From assembly GCA_928212115.1 (NCBI GenBank), contig CAKMRJ010004445.1, forward strand, positions 85,651,920-85,715,919: a stretch of DNA of 64,000 nt, given 5' to 3'. Below the pieces are notes generated by a model. It was given only the letters and a program-made list of their open reading frames with translations, was not told the DNA's origin and ran no database searches. A program made the translations under genes and the position numbers. Source of the stretch: Lactuca virosa (taxonomy: Eukaryota; Streptophyta; Magnoliopsida; Asterales; Asteraceae). Positions 20,801 to 30,378 of this stretch are shown here, piece by piece; the stretch's first letter is position 1, and each line of letters begins with the position of its first letter.

Positions 20801-21616
20801 ACCCTTTGTACTTATCAGAAAACCCACCACAACCACCGCCGCTACCACCACCACCACTGCTGCCGCCACAACCATTATCACCGCCGCCGTTGCCACCATC
20901 GCCATCGCCGCCACCGCCATGACCACCACCCACCACCATCGCCACCGCTACCACAACCCACCATCACCACCGCCGCCACCACCCACCGCCACTGCCTCCG
21001 ACGCCATCACCACTACCATCATCATCGTCACCACCACCACCACCACCACCGCCACCATTGCCTCCATCACCACCACTACCAATCTCATCACCCACCACCA
21101 CCACCGCCGCCACCACCACCACCACCTCCACCATTGCCGCTGCCACCAGCCGCCACTGCCACCACCAGCACCATCACCGCCGTCGATGTCGCCACCAGCT
21201 GCCACTGCCACCATCACCACCACTTCCGCCACCACAATCAAGGCCACCGCCACCATCACCACCACCATCGCAGCCACCATCACCACCACCTACCACTGTC
21301 GCCGCCACCACCGCCACTGCCCCACCACCACTACCACCACCACCGAAATTTTACCGTTTTTATAATTTTCATAATACATCTTTACATATAAGTTAGAAAA
21401 CAAGGTAAAATTAAGCAAAAAAGACAAAAAGGGTAATTATGTCATTTTACATGAATTCCAATTCCATTTCCTGCAAACCAAACAAAATCTGGAATTAATT
21501 CCAATTCCATTTCCTCCCAACCAAACAGCATATGGAATTGGATTCAAATTCATAATAGATTCCTTTCCCAATTGTAATTCAAATTCCTTTGGCAACATTC
21601 TGCGAACCAACCAGCA
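20712..21616. mobile_element. MITE-like region with inverted TTTGGTTGG/CCAACCAAA ends, unit 1
   Basis: The left edge reads AGGGTGCGTTTGGTTGGCAG then GGAATTC-rich DNA. On the right, reverse-complement-like sequence occurs at 21452-21488 and again at 21498-21533, with a third weaker form near 21600-21616. This suggests stacked or rearranged non-autonomous DNA elements, possibly hAT-type. Exact ends and target duplications are unclear. The middle is a CCA/CCG repeat. Confidence 0.4.
20824..21345. repeat. Degenerate CCA/CCG trinucleotide tract (~520 bases), unit 1
   Basis: Almost pure CCN triplets, mainly CCA, CCG and CAC variants. Long reading frames on both strands (Pro-, Thr- or His-rich on plus, Gly/Val-rich on minus) are by-products of composition. 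The minus strand is rich in GG doublets. Confidence 0.95.
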
Positions 21617-22464
21617 ATTTAGAGTTATTTACTTTTTATGCATGCTGCAACAGAAAAATAAACCAGTAAAAAAGATAACACCCGTATAAGCATGATAAAT
21701 AACCTGTAACTCAACACCATAAATTAAAACAGAAATCAATACAGAAAACCCAACTTACAGAATTATGACAGCAGAAAACTAACTTCTAATATGTATTTAC
21801 TAGGTATGTAAATGAACTTAACAAGTAAATTTTATCTACAAACAAATGTCAACACATTATGGATGAAGACACTCTTTTGTTTGAATGCAATAAACCATAG
21901 TAGAAAGTATTATTTACTTAAAATACTACAGAAATCCAAAATACTACACAACCTTTTGCATAATCTACAGTTTAGATAGCCATGTTTCGGGCTGTTTTGA
22001 AGTAGTGAATGACCGCTTTGACAAATATTTCAGCACATTTCAGAGGGTTGAATTTGGGGCTTACAAGTAGTATGATTACAGTGCCAATCATTATTTCAGG
22101 GAAAAAAAAAGAACAGAAGATTTTTGATTTTTCTGTACCTTTATCCAACATAAATCAAAGATAGCATTGTTATCTGCTAAAAACACCAAAACTTCTAAAC
22201 TTCAGTATGTTGAAGAGGTATTACTCTGCAATATGTTTGGTAATTAAATGGATATTAATCGTGCATTTTCTTCGTGGGTTGCTGCATAATGAAGTTTCAA
22301 GCGACTATAGCACACATCCATCAATTCGGTTGATTAGATTCATCACCAGAAATGAGAAGTATAATTTTGGAAAATTAAGGTTTCAAAATCGATTCTTTTT
22401 AAAATCAGATATATATACAGCCAAACACGTCAATATACATTCTTGTGTAGAGGTGGAAATGATC
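21617..22464. other. No supported feature, unit 1
   Basis: AT-rich DNA between the MITE-like region and the hAT-like element. The 88-codon plus-strand frame starting at 22207 shows no recognisable domain and I do not call it. Confidence 0.6.
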
Positions 22465-22474
22465 AGATTGTGAG

Positions 22475-23109
22475 CTATGCTATCAATAGCGCACTATAGC
22501 ACTGCTATAGCGGCGCTATAGCGTTTTGCGGTGTTACTGAACCGTTATTTTGAAATAGCGTTAACGAATAGCGGTGACGCTATTAGCGGCGCTATTGACC
22601 GCTATTTTCCGCAAACCTCATCAGCGCTATAACGACGCTACACCCGCTTTTACAATTTCGTACATATTGGGGTACTTTGATAAAGAAAAAAAAACGATTG
22701 TGTGTTATTTCAATATTAAATCTTTATTTTTTGTCTTAATATGTCAAAATAATAAATATAATTAATTACAAAACTACAAAGCATTAAATGACAACTTCCT
22801 TTTTCATCTGTTTCAGTACTTAGAAACCACAAACAACTTGAGTTACGATGACATTTTGACACTTTTTAGTTTCCATATTACTATATTAGAATATTATATA
22901 TAGATTATGTTATGTTTTTATATGATTTTTTATGATATTAATTCTATATAGTATTAATAATCTAATATATAAATTTTGTATCAATATATAATATAAATTA
23001 TACATAATATTAAAAAACCGCTATATCACTGCTATACCACCGCGATAACTGCGATTTCAAATAGCGGCATGTGACCGCTATTGAAATTACGACCGCGATA
23101 ACTGCTTAG
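22475..23109. mobile_element. Non-autonomous hAT-like element with GCTATAGC subterminal repeats, unit 1
   Basis: The element is bounded by ATTGTGAG (22467-22474 and 23110-23117), an exact 8-base target duplication as made by hAT transposases; the identity extends two more bases to the left. Ends are related inverted sequences, CTATGCTATC and CTAAGCAGTTATC. The first ~180 and last ~100 bases hold many copies of AGCGCTATAGC, GCTATAGCG and AATAGCGG in both orientations, like transposase-binding subterminal repeats. The 350-base middle is AT-rich and has no coding content. Confidence 0.7.
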
Positions 23110-23117
23110 ATTGTGAG

Positions 23118-24800
23118 TTAGATTAGGCAAACCTAATGTTAAAATTGACTTCAAATCGACATAATTTTGGATGTCCAGGCGTTTTGGTCGCTTCCTCACG
23201 AAATCAAATCGAAGTCGCATGGAAGGGTTAGGATCAGATGGTAGGTGCAGTGGTTGTTCTAAGCGGCGTGAATGGCTGAGGCAGGCGGTTTGCTCGTTGC
23301 CTCCTGAGACCGCCTGAATCCCGATCAGCCCTTTTTGTTCTTCATGCACCAAAATTGAGGGAAATAGAGTTTTATTCAAACCCTAGCTTTCTCAATTTAC
23401 CCAAATCAGCCCCTTAAATTGTATTTCTTCTTATTCCTCCCATAGTAAAACATTATCTTTAGTCTTTAGTACGGGATCTCTCGATGGTAAAATGAAATAT
23501 GATTTTTTTGGCTTTTGTGATTGCGCGGTGCTTAGGGTCCTCCTACACGGCGCATAAGCGGCGTAATGTCAGAAACCCTAATCGACAGATCGCGACGCAA
23601 AAGTTAGGATACAGTAACATGATTATGTTAGTAGGACGCGACATGTAGGGCTCTCCTACGCAACACGTCGATCACTATTTACAGAAGCATATTGTTTGTT
23701 TTTCAGTTTCGAGTATGTTTTGGTCACGTTTATGCATCTGACTTGGATCTCATGTCAATCTGTTGGCTTTACAAAAGTTAGATATCGTTTGCTTGTTGTT
23801 TTAAATATTTTGTTGTAATTTTTAATTAATAACAAAATCATGACATTATTGTTTAGATGATTAATCGCATGTGAGATCATAGAAACAATTATATGTCGAC
23901 TTTCTTTCAACTTTATGGTTATCAAGGTTGTAAAAAGCGTTCGTCGGTGGACTGAGAGATTAATCGGATGATTAATTGGGGACCCTAAATTGATAATTTA
24001 TTGAATTTTTAAAGGGAGTCGGTCCTACCCATAAAGGTGAAGGACCAAACACTAGATCGTTGAAAACACTTCTTTTCCTTTGATTAAGTTATATTAGTAG
24101 CAGATTGCAGCCAATCTTTCTAACCGTATGCGGGCCAAGCTTAGAGCACGTGAAGCTCATAACTACCTCGTAAGGGCTTTAAGGGCTTTGAGACCATAAC
24201 ATGATACACGAAAGTGTCGCTTTCTCTATGATATTGTCACACAGCTACCCGCCTAGAGGAGCTACTTGCTTTGTAGTGTTGTCACACAAGATAAGCACAC
24301 CGCCCGCCTGCTGGCCGGGCGAATCTAAGTTATCTTCCGCTTAACTGTCCACCCAGTCAAGTGAAAAAAATAGTAGAATCACGTAACACACGCTGCTGGT
24401 GTGCTTCCTGTTCCCGAGGAAAGAAAGAAGAGCGACAAGGTTAAGTTTAGATTCAACTGTTTGCAGCATGGGAGCAGATTACCCAAAAAATATTTGGGAA
24501 AAACGAAAAAGGATATCTCAGTAACTAGAACAGAATTGCTGTTAATATATCCAGATTCACATCCGCCCATTCAAGAGCGCCCATTCAAGAGATTCTTCGT
24601 GTCGGGTCGTGAGCTATGTGGAGTGATAAAAAAAATTGGGATAAATATGACTAATATCATAACAAAGTTCATAAATACCACTAATATCATAAAAAAAGTT
24701 AATATGATTAATACAAAATAATCATTCCTCAAATAGTTTCTGTTGAGATAGAACCTCTTCAAAGTGTTACAATTTCATTATTTTCTACTCTTTTGCTTGG
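23118..24800. other. Unassigned DNA up to the unit junction, unit 1
   Basis: No gene recognised. Two stretches look more coding-like than their surroundings: 24101-24199 plus (a basic frame with NLSNRMRAKLRAREAHNYLV) and 24401-24640 plus (VPEERKKSDKVKFRFNCLQ onward, then RFFVSGRELCG). A minus-strand frame of 115 codons (23032-23379) overlaps the hAT end and is probably chance. I cannot name a family for any of them. Confidence 0.4.
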
Positions 24801-24943
24801 TGTGTATTTTCAGCCATTGTTGAGACTGCTGCAGCTGTTGCGGCTGCGGGTGTTAGGCCAGGCCGAGTATTTTAGTATTGGGATTTCGATAACACGAAGC
24901 CCCCGAATTTCGGGATGAGTGTGAGAGACTTGATCAAGAGTTT

Positions 24944-25377
24944 TTGGACTTTAGACAGGTTACAGATTCAGTGACGGAGATCACCCGGATGTTTACCGAG
25001 AGGGCGATGTTTTGCCCGAAGTTTGCTTTTGAGCAGGCTCAGATGACTCGTTATCTGAGCATGCTCAAGATTGACATCAGACAGTTCGTTGCTACCCAAC
25101 GTTGTGATACTTTACTGGAGTTACAGGAGGCCGCTAGGCGGTGTGAGTTGGAGATCGAGCTTCAGTTGAGGGTGTAGAGGCAGGCCCCGAGGCAGTTGCA
25201 GCCGGCGCCGAAGCGGTTTAAAGCCGCCGATTCTAGGACAGGAGGTCAGCGTGGCCCACTTGTGGGAAGTGCGGGAAGGTTCATACTGGAGCATGTCGAT
25301 CTGGTAGTGGGTGCCACAAATGTGGAAAGGAGGGGCATTATGCGAGGGACTGTCGCCAGTCCGCCCCGACTCCAGAT
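24944..25377 (+). pseudogene. Gypsy gag remnant with zinc knuckles, unit 2
   Basis: Gag packages the element RNA. The frame from 24944 holds DFRQVTDSVTEITRMFTERA and a helical tail ending in a TAG (25175-25177) that replaces a probable CAG. Two CCHC-type knuckles follow in another frame: one of the C-x2-C-x3-H-x3-C type at 25261-25296 and CHKCGKEGHYARDC at 25312-25353. A third, at 25378 on, has lost its flanking cysteines (FYHCDQVGH). The N-terminal half of gag, including the paired tryptophans, is missing: the leader joins almost directly to late gag sequence. Confidence 0.7.
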
Positions 25378-26289
25378 ATGAGGATCTTTTATCATTGTGA
25401 TCAAGTTGGACATATGAAGGTCAACTTCCCGTTGCTCGCTACCAAGGTGCCGTGCCGGCTACTTTGCGGATCACTGATGGGAGTCAGGGTAGGGCGGTGC
25501 CCCCGAGGGCTCGGGGACGCGCTTTCCAGCTCACTGCCGAGGAGGCCAGGACAACACCAAATGTGGTGGCTGGTATGTTTCTGTCCCTTATTTCATTTAG
25601 TATGTTTATTGCATGCTTATGTGGTTGTACCTATGTTAGGTACGTTCTTAGTGAACTCTTTGCCTGCTCTGGTATTGTTTTACTCGGGAGCGAGTCGGTC
25701 TTTTGTCGCTCAATATTTTAGCAGGGATTTTGGTTTGCCCTTAGGAGAGATAAAGTGTTCGTTGCGAGTTTCCATCGCCAACGAACATGGGGTTTCTGCT
25801 TCATTAGTTTATCAGGGCTGCGTTCTAGAGATATTCGGGGTGTCTTTTCCAATTGATTTGATTTCGATTCCCATGGAGGATGTTTGCGTTATAGTGGGTA
25901 TGGACTGGATGAGTCGTTTCGGTGCCATGATCGACTGCGAGGGTCAGCATGTGGTAGTTCGAACCCCAAGTGGGGGAGATCTGGTTATCTATGGTGAGGG
26001 CACCAGGTTGGGTTCAGGGTTTTGCTCAGCCGCCGGGGCTCGACAATACATATATCATGGGTGTGCGGGTTATTTGGTTTATGTTGTGGATACGCGGGAC
26101 AGGGATCAGGTCTCGGTTTCAGAGGTTCCAGTCGTCAGACAGTTCGCCGATGTGTTTCCAGAGGAATTACCCGGAGTGCCTCCTGAGAGGCAGGTCGAGT
26201 TCAGGATCGACCTTGTGCCAGGTGCGGACCCTATTGCCAAGGCGCCGTACCGATTGGCACCGCCCGAGATGCAGGAGCTGTCATCTTAA
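25378..26289 (+). pseudogene. Gypsy protease to early RT frame, catalytic Asp lost, unit 2
   Basis: An open frame of 303 codons. The protease active site is normally D-S-G-A; here it reads FYSGASRSF, so the catalytic aspartate is tyrosine. Downstream are GMDWMSRFGA and DCEGQ, then FADVFPEELPGVPPERQ and the APYRLAPPEMQEL lead-in to RT, ended by TAA at 26287-26289. The first ~65 codons are not the gag frame. True gag coding (25452-25572, LTAEEARTTPNVV) sits in a neighbouring frame and is separated by the intron-like segment 25573-25639. Confidence 0.75.
25573..25639 (+). other. Intron-like 67-base segment in gag-pro, unit 2
   Basis: The segment begins GTATGTTT and ends CTATGTTAG, is T-rich, and is 67 bases long (1 modulo 3). 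The gag-like frame upstream and the protease-like frame downstream are out of step by exactly this amount, so removing the segment would put them in one frame. It could be a spliced intron, a non-intron insertion, or a programmed frame boundary. The same segment lies at 2456-2522 and 48680-48746. Confidence 0.45.
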
Positions 26290-26790
26290 TTGCAAGAGCT
26301 ACTAGGCAAGCAGTTTATCCGTCCGAGCAGTTCTCCGTGGGGAGCGCCGATCCTTTTTGTCAAGAAGAAGGATGGTGCACATCGATTGTGCATTAACTAC
26401 CGGGAGCTGAACAAGGTGACGGTGAAGAACCGTTATCCCCTTCCATGGATATATGACCTCTTCGATCAGTTACAGGGAGCATCTTGGTTTTCCAAGATAG
26501 ATCTGAGGTCTGGGTACCATCAGGTTAGGGTGAGGGAGGAGGACGTGGAGAAGACTGCGTTCTGGACTCGTTAAGGACATTACGAGTTCGTGGTGATGCC
26601 GTTTGGGCTCACCAACTCGCCGACAATATTCATGGACTTGATGAATTGGATATGCAGGCCGATGCTTGATCGCTCAGTTATTGTGTTCATCGATGATATC
26701 TTGGTGTATTCCAAGACCAGAGATCCTTTACTATCCGGGTGGCTAGACGTAGTCAAGGATTATGACTGTGAGATCCTTTACCATCCGGGT
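26290..26790 (+). pseudogene. Gypsy reverse transcriptase fragment, RNase H deleted, unit 2
   Basis: RT copies element RNA to DNA. Present are QLQELL, FIRPSSSPWGAPILFVKKKD, RELNKVTVKNRYPLP, FSKIDLRSGYHQVR, a TAA stop at 26572-26574, VVMPFGLTN and the catalytic FIDDILVYSK. After KTR the frame jumps to DVVKDYDCEILYHPGKANVV, the very end of RNase H. RT thumb, connection and most of RNase H, normally several hundred bases, are gone. A 20-base direct repeat marks the junction (26721-26740 and 26771-26790). The enzyme cannot be functional. Confidence 0.8.
26721..26790 (+). repeat. 20-base direct repeat at the RNase H deletion junction, unit 2
   Basis: AGATCCTTTACTATCCGGGT at 26721-26740 recurs at 26771-26790 with C for T at one position. 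The second copy is in its normal RNase H place; the first is joined directly to the RT end. Also at 3600-3669 and 49828-49897. Confidence 0.9.
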
Positions 26791-28131
26791 AAAGCGAACG
26801 TGGTGGCGGATGCTTTGAGCCGCAAGTCGACTGGATCTTCTGTTCCGACGTCATGTATGAGGATTTTCATGGACTCTCCAGTAGTGGGATTGATTAGAGA
26901 GGCTCAGGCCGAGGGAGTACGAGAGGAAAATTGGAAGATTGAGAGGATCATGGGCAAGATCACCCGGTTTGTTCAGGACAGTCGTGGGTTGTTGACCCGC
27001 TGCGGTCGGGTGTGGGTTCCGGTGTCTGGTGGGATTAGACAGATCGTGCTAGAGGAGGCTAATAAGTCTTGTTTCTATATTCACCCAGGGGACACCAAGA
27101 TGTACCAGGATTTGAGTTTGAGTTATTTGTGGCCATGCATGAAGAGAGAGATCACATGGTACGTTGAGAGGTGCTTGACCTGCAGGATGGTCAAGGCCGG
27201 GCATCAGAGGCCGCATGGCAAGCTACAGCCTATGGAGGTTCCCATGTGGAAATGGGAGCAGATCACGATGGACTTTATCACCAAGTTGATGAGGACAGCG
27301 AAGAGATATGATGCTAAATAGGTCATCATGGATCAATTGACCAAGAGCGCCCATTTCTGGCTATTCGGGAGAGTTCGTCGGCCGAGAAGTTGGCCGATGT
27401 GTATCTCCGCGAGATTTTTGCTCACCACGGGGTGCCGATCTCTGTTGTGTCAGACCGTGATGTTCGATTCACCTCCCGTTTCTAGCAGAAGTTCCATGAG
27501 GAACTGGGCACGAGATTTCATTTCAGCACCGTTTACCATCTGCAGACAGACGGCCAGAGCGAGCGGACCATTCAGACCCTTGAGGATATGTTGCGGGTCT
27601 GCGTCATTGATTTCAGCGGGAGCTGGGACTCCCACCTACCCCTTTCAGAGTTCTACTACAACAACAATATTCATTCCAGCATTGGTGCTCCACCTTTTGA
27701 GCTATTGTATGGGCGGAAATGTCGGACCCTAGTTTGTTGGGGCGAGGTTGGCCACAGGGTCATGGGTCGGATCGAGGTGTTTCGGTAGACCACCGAGAAG
27801 ATTTAGCAGATCAGGTAGCAATTGCAGACTGTTCAAAGTCGGCAGAAGATTTATGCCGACCGGCGCCAATCCGAGTTGGAATTTCAGGTCGACGACATGG
27901 TGTTGCTGAAGGTCTCACCCTGGAAGGGTGTGATCCGCTTCAGGAAGAGGGGAAAGTTGGGTCCCCGATATATTGGACCATTTCGGATTATTGCCAGGGT
28001 TGGCAAGGTGGCGTATAGACTGGACCTTCCAGAGGAGCTCCGTCAGATTCATAGCACTTTCCACGTTTCGCAATTGCGGAAGTGCATATTAGACGAGGAT
28101 GCGTTAGTGTCACTGGATGACATTCAAGTCA
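26791..28131 (+). pseudogene. Gypsy integrase, broken by stops and a frame shift, unit 2
   Basis: Integrase inserts the DNA copy into the chromosome. Visible parts: VADALSRKST, the zinc-binding HHCC region (FYIHPGDTKMYQDL to ERCLTCRMVKAGHQRPHG), the first catalytic Asp in ITMDFITKL, then a TAG (27319-27321). After a frame shift near 27360, SVVSDRDVRFTSRF holds the second Asp, and TDGQSERTIQTLED the Glu. The GAPPFELLYGRKCRT and LLKVSPWKGVIRFRKRGKLG blocks follow. Further stops replace codons at 27484-27486 and after EVFR. The frame runs to DDIQVNE, where the solo LTR is inserted, and continues at 30167. Confidence 0.8.
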
Positions 28132-28136
28132 ACGAG

Positions 28137-29814
28137 TGTAACATACACGTTCAGTTATCATGTTTTGTTAGTTTAAAAATGAACATTATTAAATAGTATA
28201 TGGTTTTGAGCATTGAGTTCTAATAAGATAGTTTTATGAGATTTGAAGTAAAACTATGTTTAGAATCATTCGGAAAGTATTGGAAGTCTTATAAGATTCC
28301 AATCAAAAGTCAAATATTGAAATTAACGAAAATGTAAAATTGAAGTTGGAAATAAGTAAAAATAAGGTTATTGAAAGTTGTAAATTATCTCGTTAGAAAC
28401 GTTTAGGCGACAAAACCGACACGATGCTATATGACGTAAAAAGTGAGTTTACGATAAAATACTTTTTAGCCTTTGTGATCTAAATGAAAGTCGTAGTGTT
28501 CGTTAAACCGAGAACTTTCATAAAAAGAACGTCAAAATTTAACTTCGTATGAGGAAGTTATGATTTTTCTAAGATTCGGCATAGCAGTACACAACCCGAA
28601 ACTCGAAATAAAGATCGTATGATTTTTAGCCGACACAACCTAAACGGGAATCTAATATTTCGTCAATAGTAGTACAACGGTAAAAAAACAGACGAAAACG
28701 GACGTCGGATGAAGAAGTTATGAATTTTTAACAGACTTTTCCTGTCGCGACCCGTTAAAAATATAATATTAAAAATGATTTCAAAATTAGCCGACGGAAT
28801 CTAAACGAAAGTTGTAGAGTATAATCTCACCTACATGTGGATATAAAGAACGTCAAAAACGGAGTTTATATGCGAAAGTTACGAAATTTTGAAGTTTATG
28901 GCACAAATTACGAGGCTGGACCGGAGAAGTACGCCCAACGTACTACGGACGAAGGACACGTATCATGCAGGTTTGACACGTCCGAGGCCCGAGAACCGAA
29001 CCAGTGCCACGTCGCTTGGTACGCCCCGCGTACGAGGTGTACCCCCCGCGTAACGAACGCTAAGCGTCCACGCAGGTACGCCCAACGTACCGAGGGTCAG
29101 GCCCCTACTATAAATAGAATGCGAAGGTCTCCGAGTTTAGGTTACAATTTCTCATATTCTTTCACTCTCTTTCACCCTTTACTCTCTCTCAAATTACCCT
29201 AACACCCCTCGAAGCCTAGGAAACACCCCGACACCCGAAGCATGTCCCGACGCACCGAAGACCCGAGAATATAATATTTTCAAGTTGAAACTCTGCCCAC
29301 GCAAGGCCCAGTTTTCAACTAAAATCCCCGGTTTCGTCAAAGAAAATCATTTTTAGAAACGAAGTGCTGCCCAAGTTATCATTTTATCATTCGGTTATTT
29401 CACGGTGAGTTCAATATAGGGACAACTATATGTTATGTGTTACATGTGCAATGTGCTTTCCCGTGTTATTATGATAATGGAGCTATACCTTTGATCATGA
29501 AGTGAATGACTTAGCATCACTTTGGTACTGGTATGTAGCCTTTGAGCATGAAGTGAATGACTAAGCATTCACTTTGGCATTGGCAGAAGGCTAGGTAGGG
29601 CTGAAAGCCTGTAAATGCTAGCCAAATGATAATTCATAAATCGTTTATTTTCTATGCCACATGGGCTGAAGTCTTATTGATGTATATCATGTTGAAACTG
29701 TTGTATCTCATTGATTGTAAATCTTTGAATCAGATTATTCGTTGATATGAAAATCCTGTCATATGATACTCATCTACCTTTGTTGTTCTTTGTCCCCCTT
29801 TGCTTCTGTCATAT

Positions 29815-29853
<39 letters not shown>

Positions 29854-30161
29854 AACGTTATATTGTAACTGTTATTGAACTCACTAAGCATCACCGCTTA
29901 TCCCTCTCAGTGTTTAATTATTGCAGGTGATAAGCATCCAATATAGTTATGTACTGTTAGAAGATGTAGAATAGATAATATTATAGCTTTTATATTTAGT
30001 GTATAAATTTCTGGGAAGTTATGTAATATATAAAACTTTGTAAAAACCTCGTTAGTCGGTTTGTATCCAATCTTTTGTAATAAGACCATATATGTAAAAT
30101 ATGTTTATGAATATGCATGTAGCATTAGTGTAATAATGTTAAGTATGAAAGGGGTCTTTCA
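28137..30161 (+). mobile_element. Solo LTR nested in integrase, unit 2
   Basis: Copy of 5016-7054, 14 bases shorter because of the AT tract (29817-29848, 16 repeats). Flanked by ACGAG (28132-28136) and ACAAG (30162-30166). Confidence 0.85.
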
Positions 30162-30166
30162 ACAAG

Positions 30167-30361
30167 CGCCTGAATTACATAGAGAAGCCGATGGCTGTCT
30201 TAGAGAGGAAGATAAAGGTCTTGCGTAACAAGGAGATACCTTTGGTAAAGGTACAGTGGCAGCATCGGAGGGGATCTGAGCGGGCCTGGGAGCCGGAGGC
30301 TGAGATGCGGGTGCATTACCCAGTATTGTTCACCGCAGCAGGCTTCGAGGACGAAGCCTAA
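30167..30361 (+). pseudogene. Gypsy chromodomain-like tail, unit 2
   Basis: Sixty-four codons and a TAA, continuing the integrase frame of 28131 after the solo LTR. Same sequence as 7060-7254. Confidence 0.75.
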
Positions 30362-30378
30362 TTCAAGTGGGGGAGAGT

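Larger units (their letters stand above)
1681..24800. repeat. Tandem unit 1 of a ~23.1 kb repeat
   Basis: Starts at TGTGTATTTTCAG, the first base shared with the later units, and is 23,120 bases long. From about 3680 onward it matches unit 2 with a constant offset (23,121, then 23,107 after the AT tract). Before 3680 it carries a dozen homopolymer indels relative to units 2 and 3. Offsets were followed through corresponding open frames and landmarks, with spot reading; I did not do a base-by-base alignment. Confidence 0.9.
24801..30378 (+). mobile_element. Decayed Ty3/gypsy (chromovirus-type) body, unit 2
   Basis: Order: last bases of the leader (TGTGTATTTTCAG), gag remnant, zinc knuckles, protease, reverse transcriptase, a deletion, integrase, a nested solo LTR, chromodomain-like tail, polypurine tract, then the 3' LTR at 30379. 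The PR-RT-INT order with a C-terminal chromodomain marks a chromovirus, probably the Tekay/Del group. There is no 5' LTR or primer-binding site: the element is cut in its leader exactly where the tandem unit begins. Stops, indels and deletions make it non-autonomous. Confidence 0.88.

Noticed and set aside
20725..21396. Several long proline-, threonine/histidine- or glycine/valine-rich reading frames on both strands
   Set aside because: They are by-products of the CCN trinucleotide tract, which is open in most frames; there is no domain or start context.
24000..24700. Mitochondrial or plastid DNA insertion
   Set aside because: The composition made me consider it, but I could not match it to any organelle gene from the sequence alone; left as unassigned.
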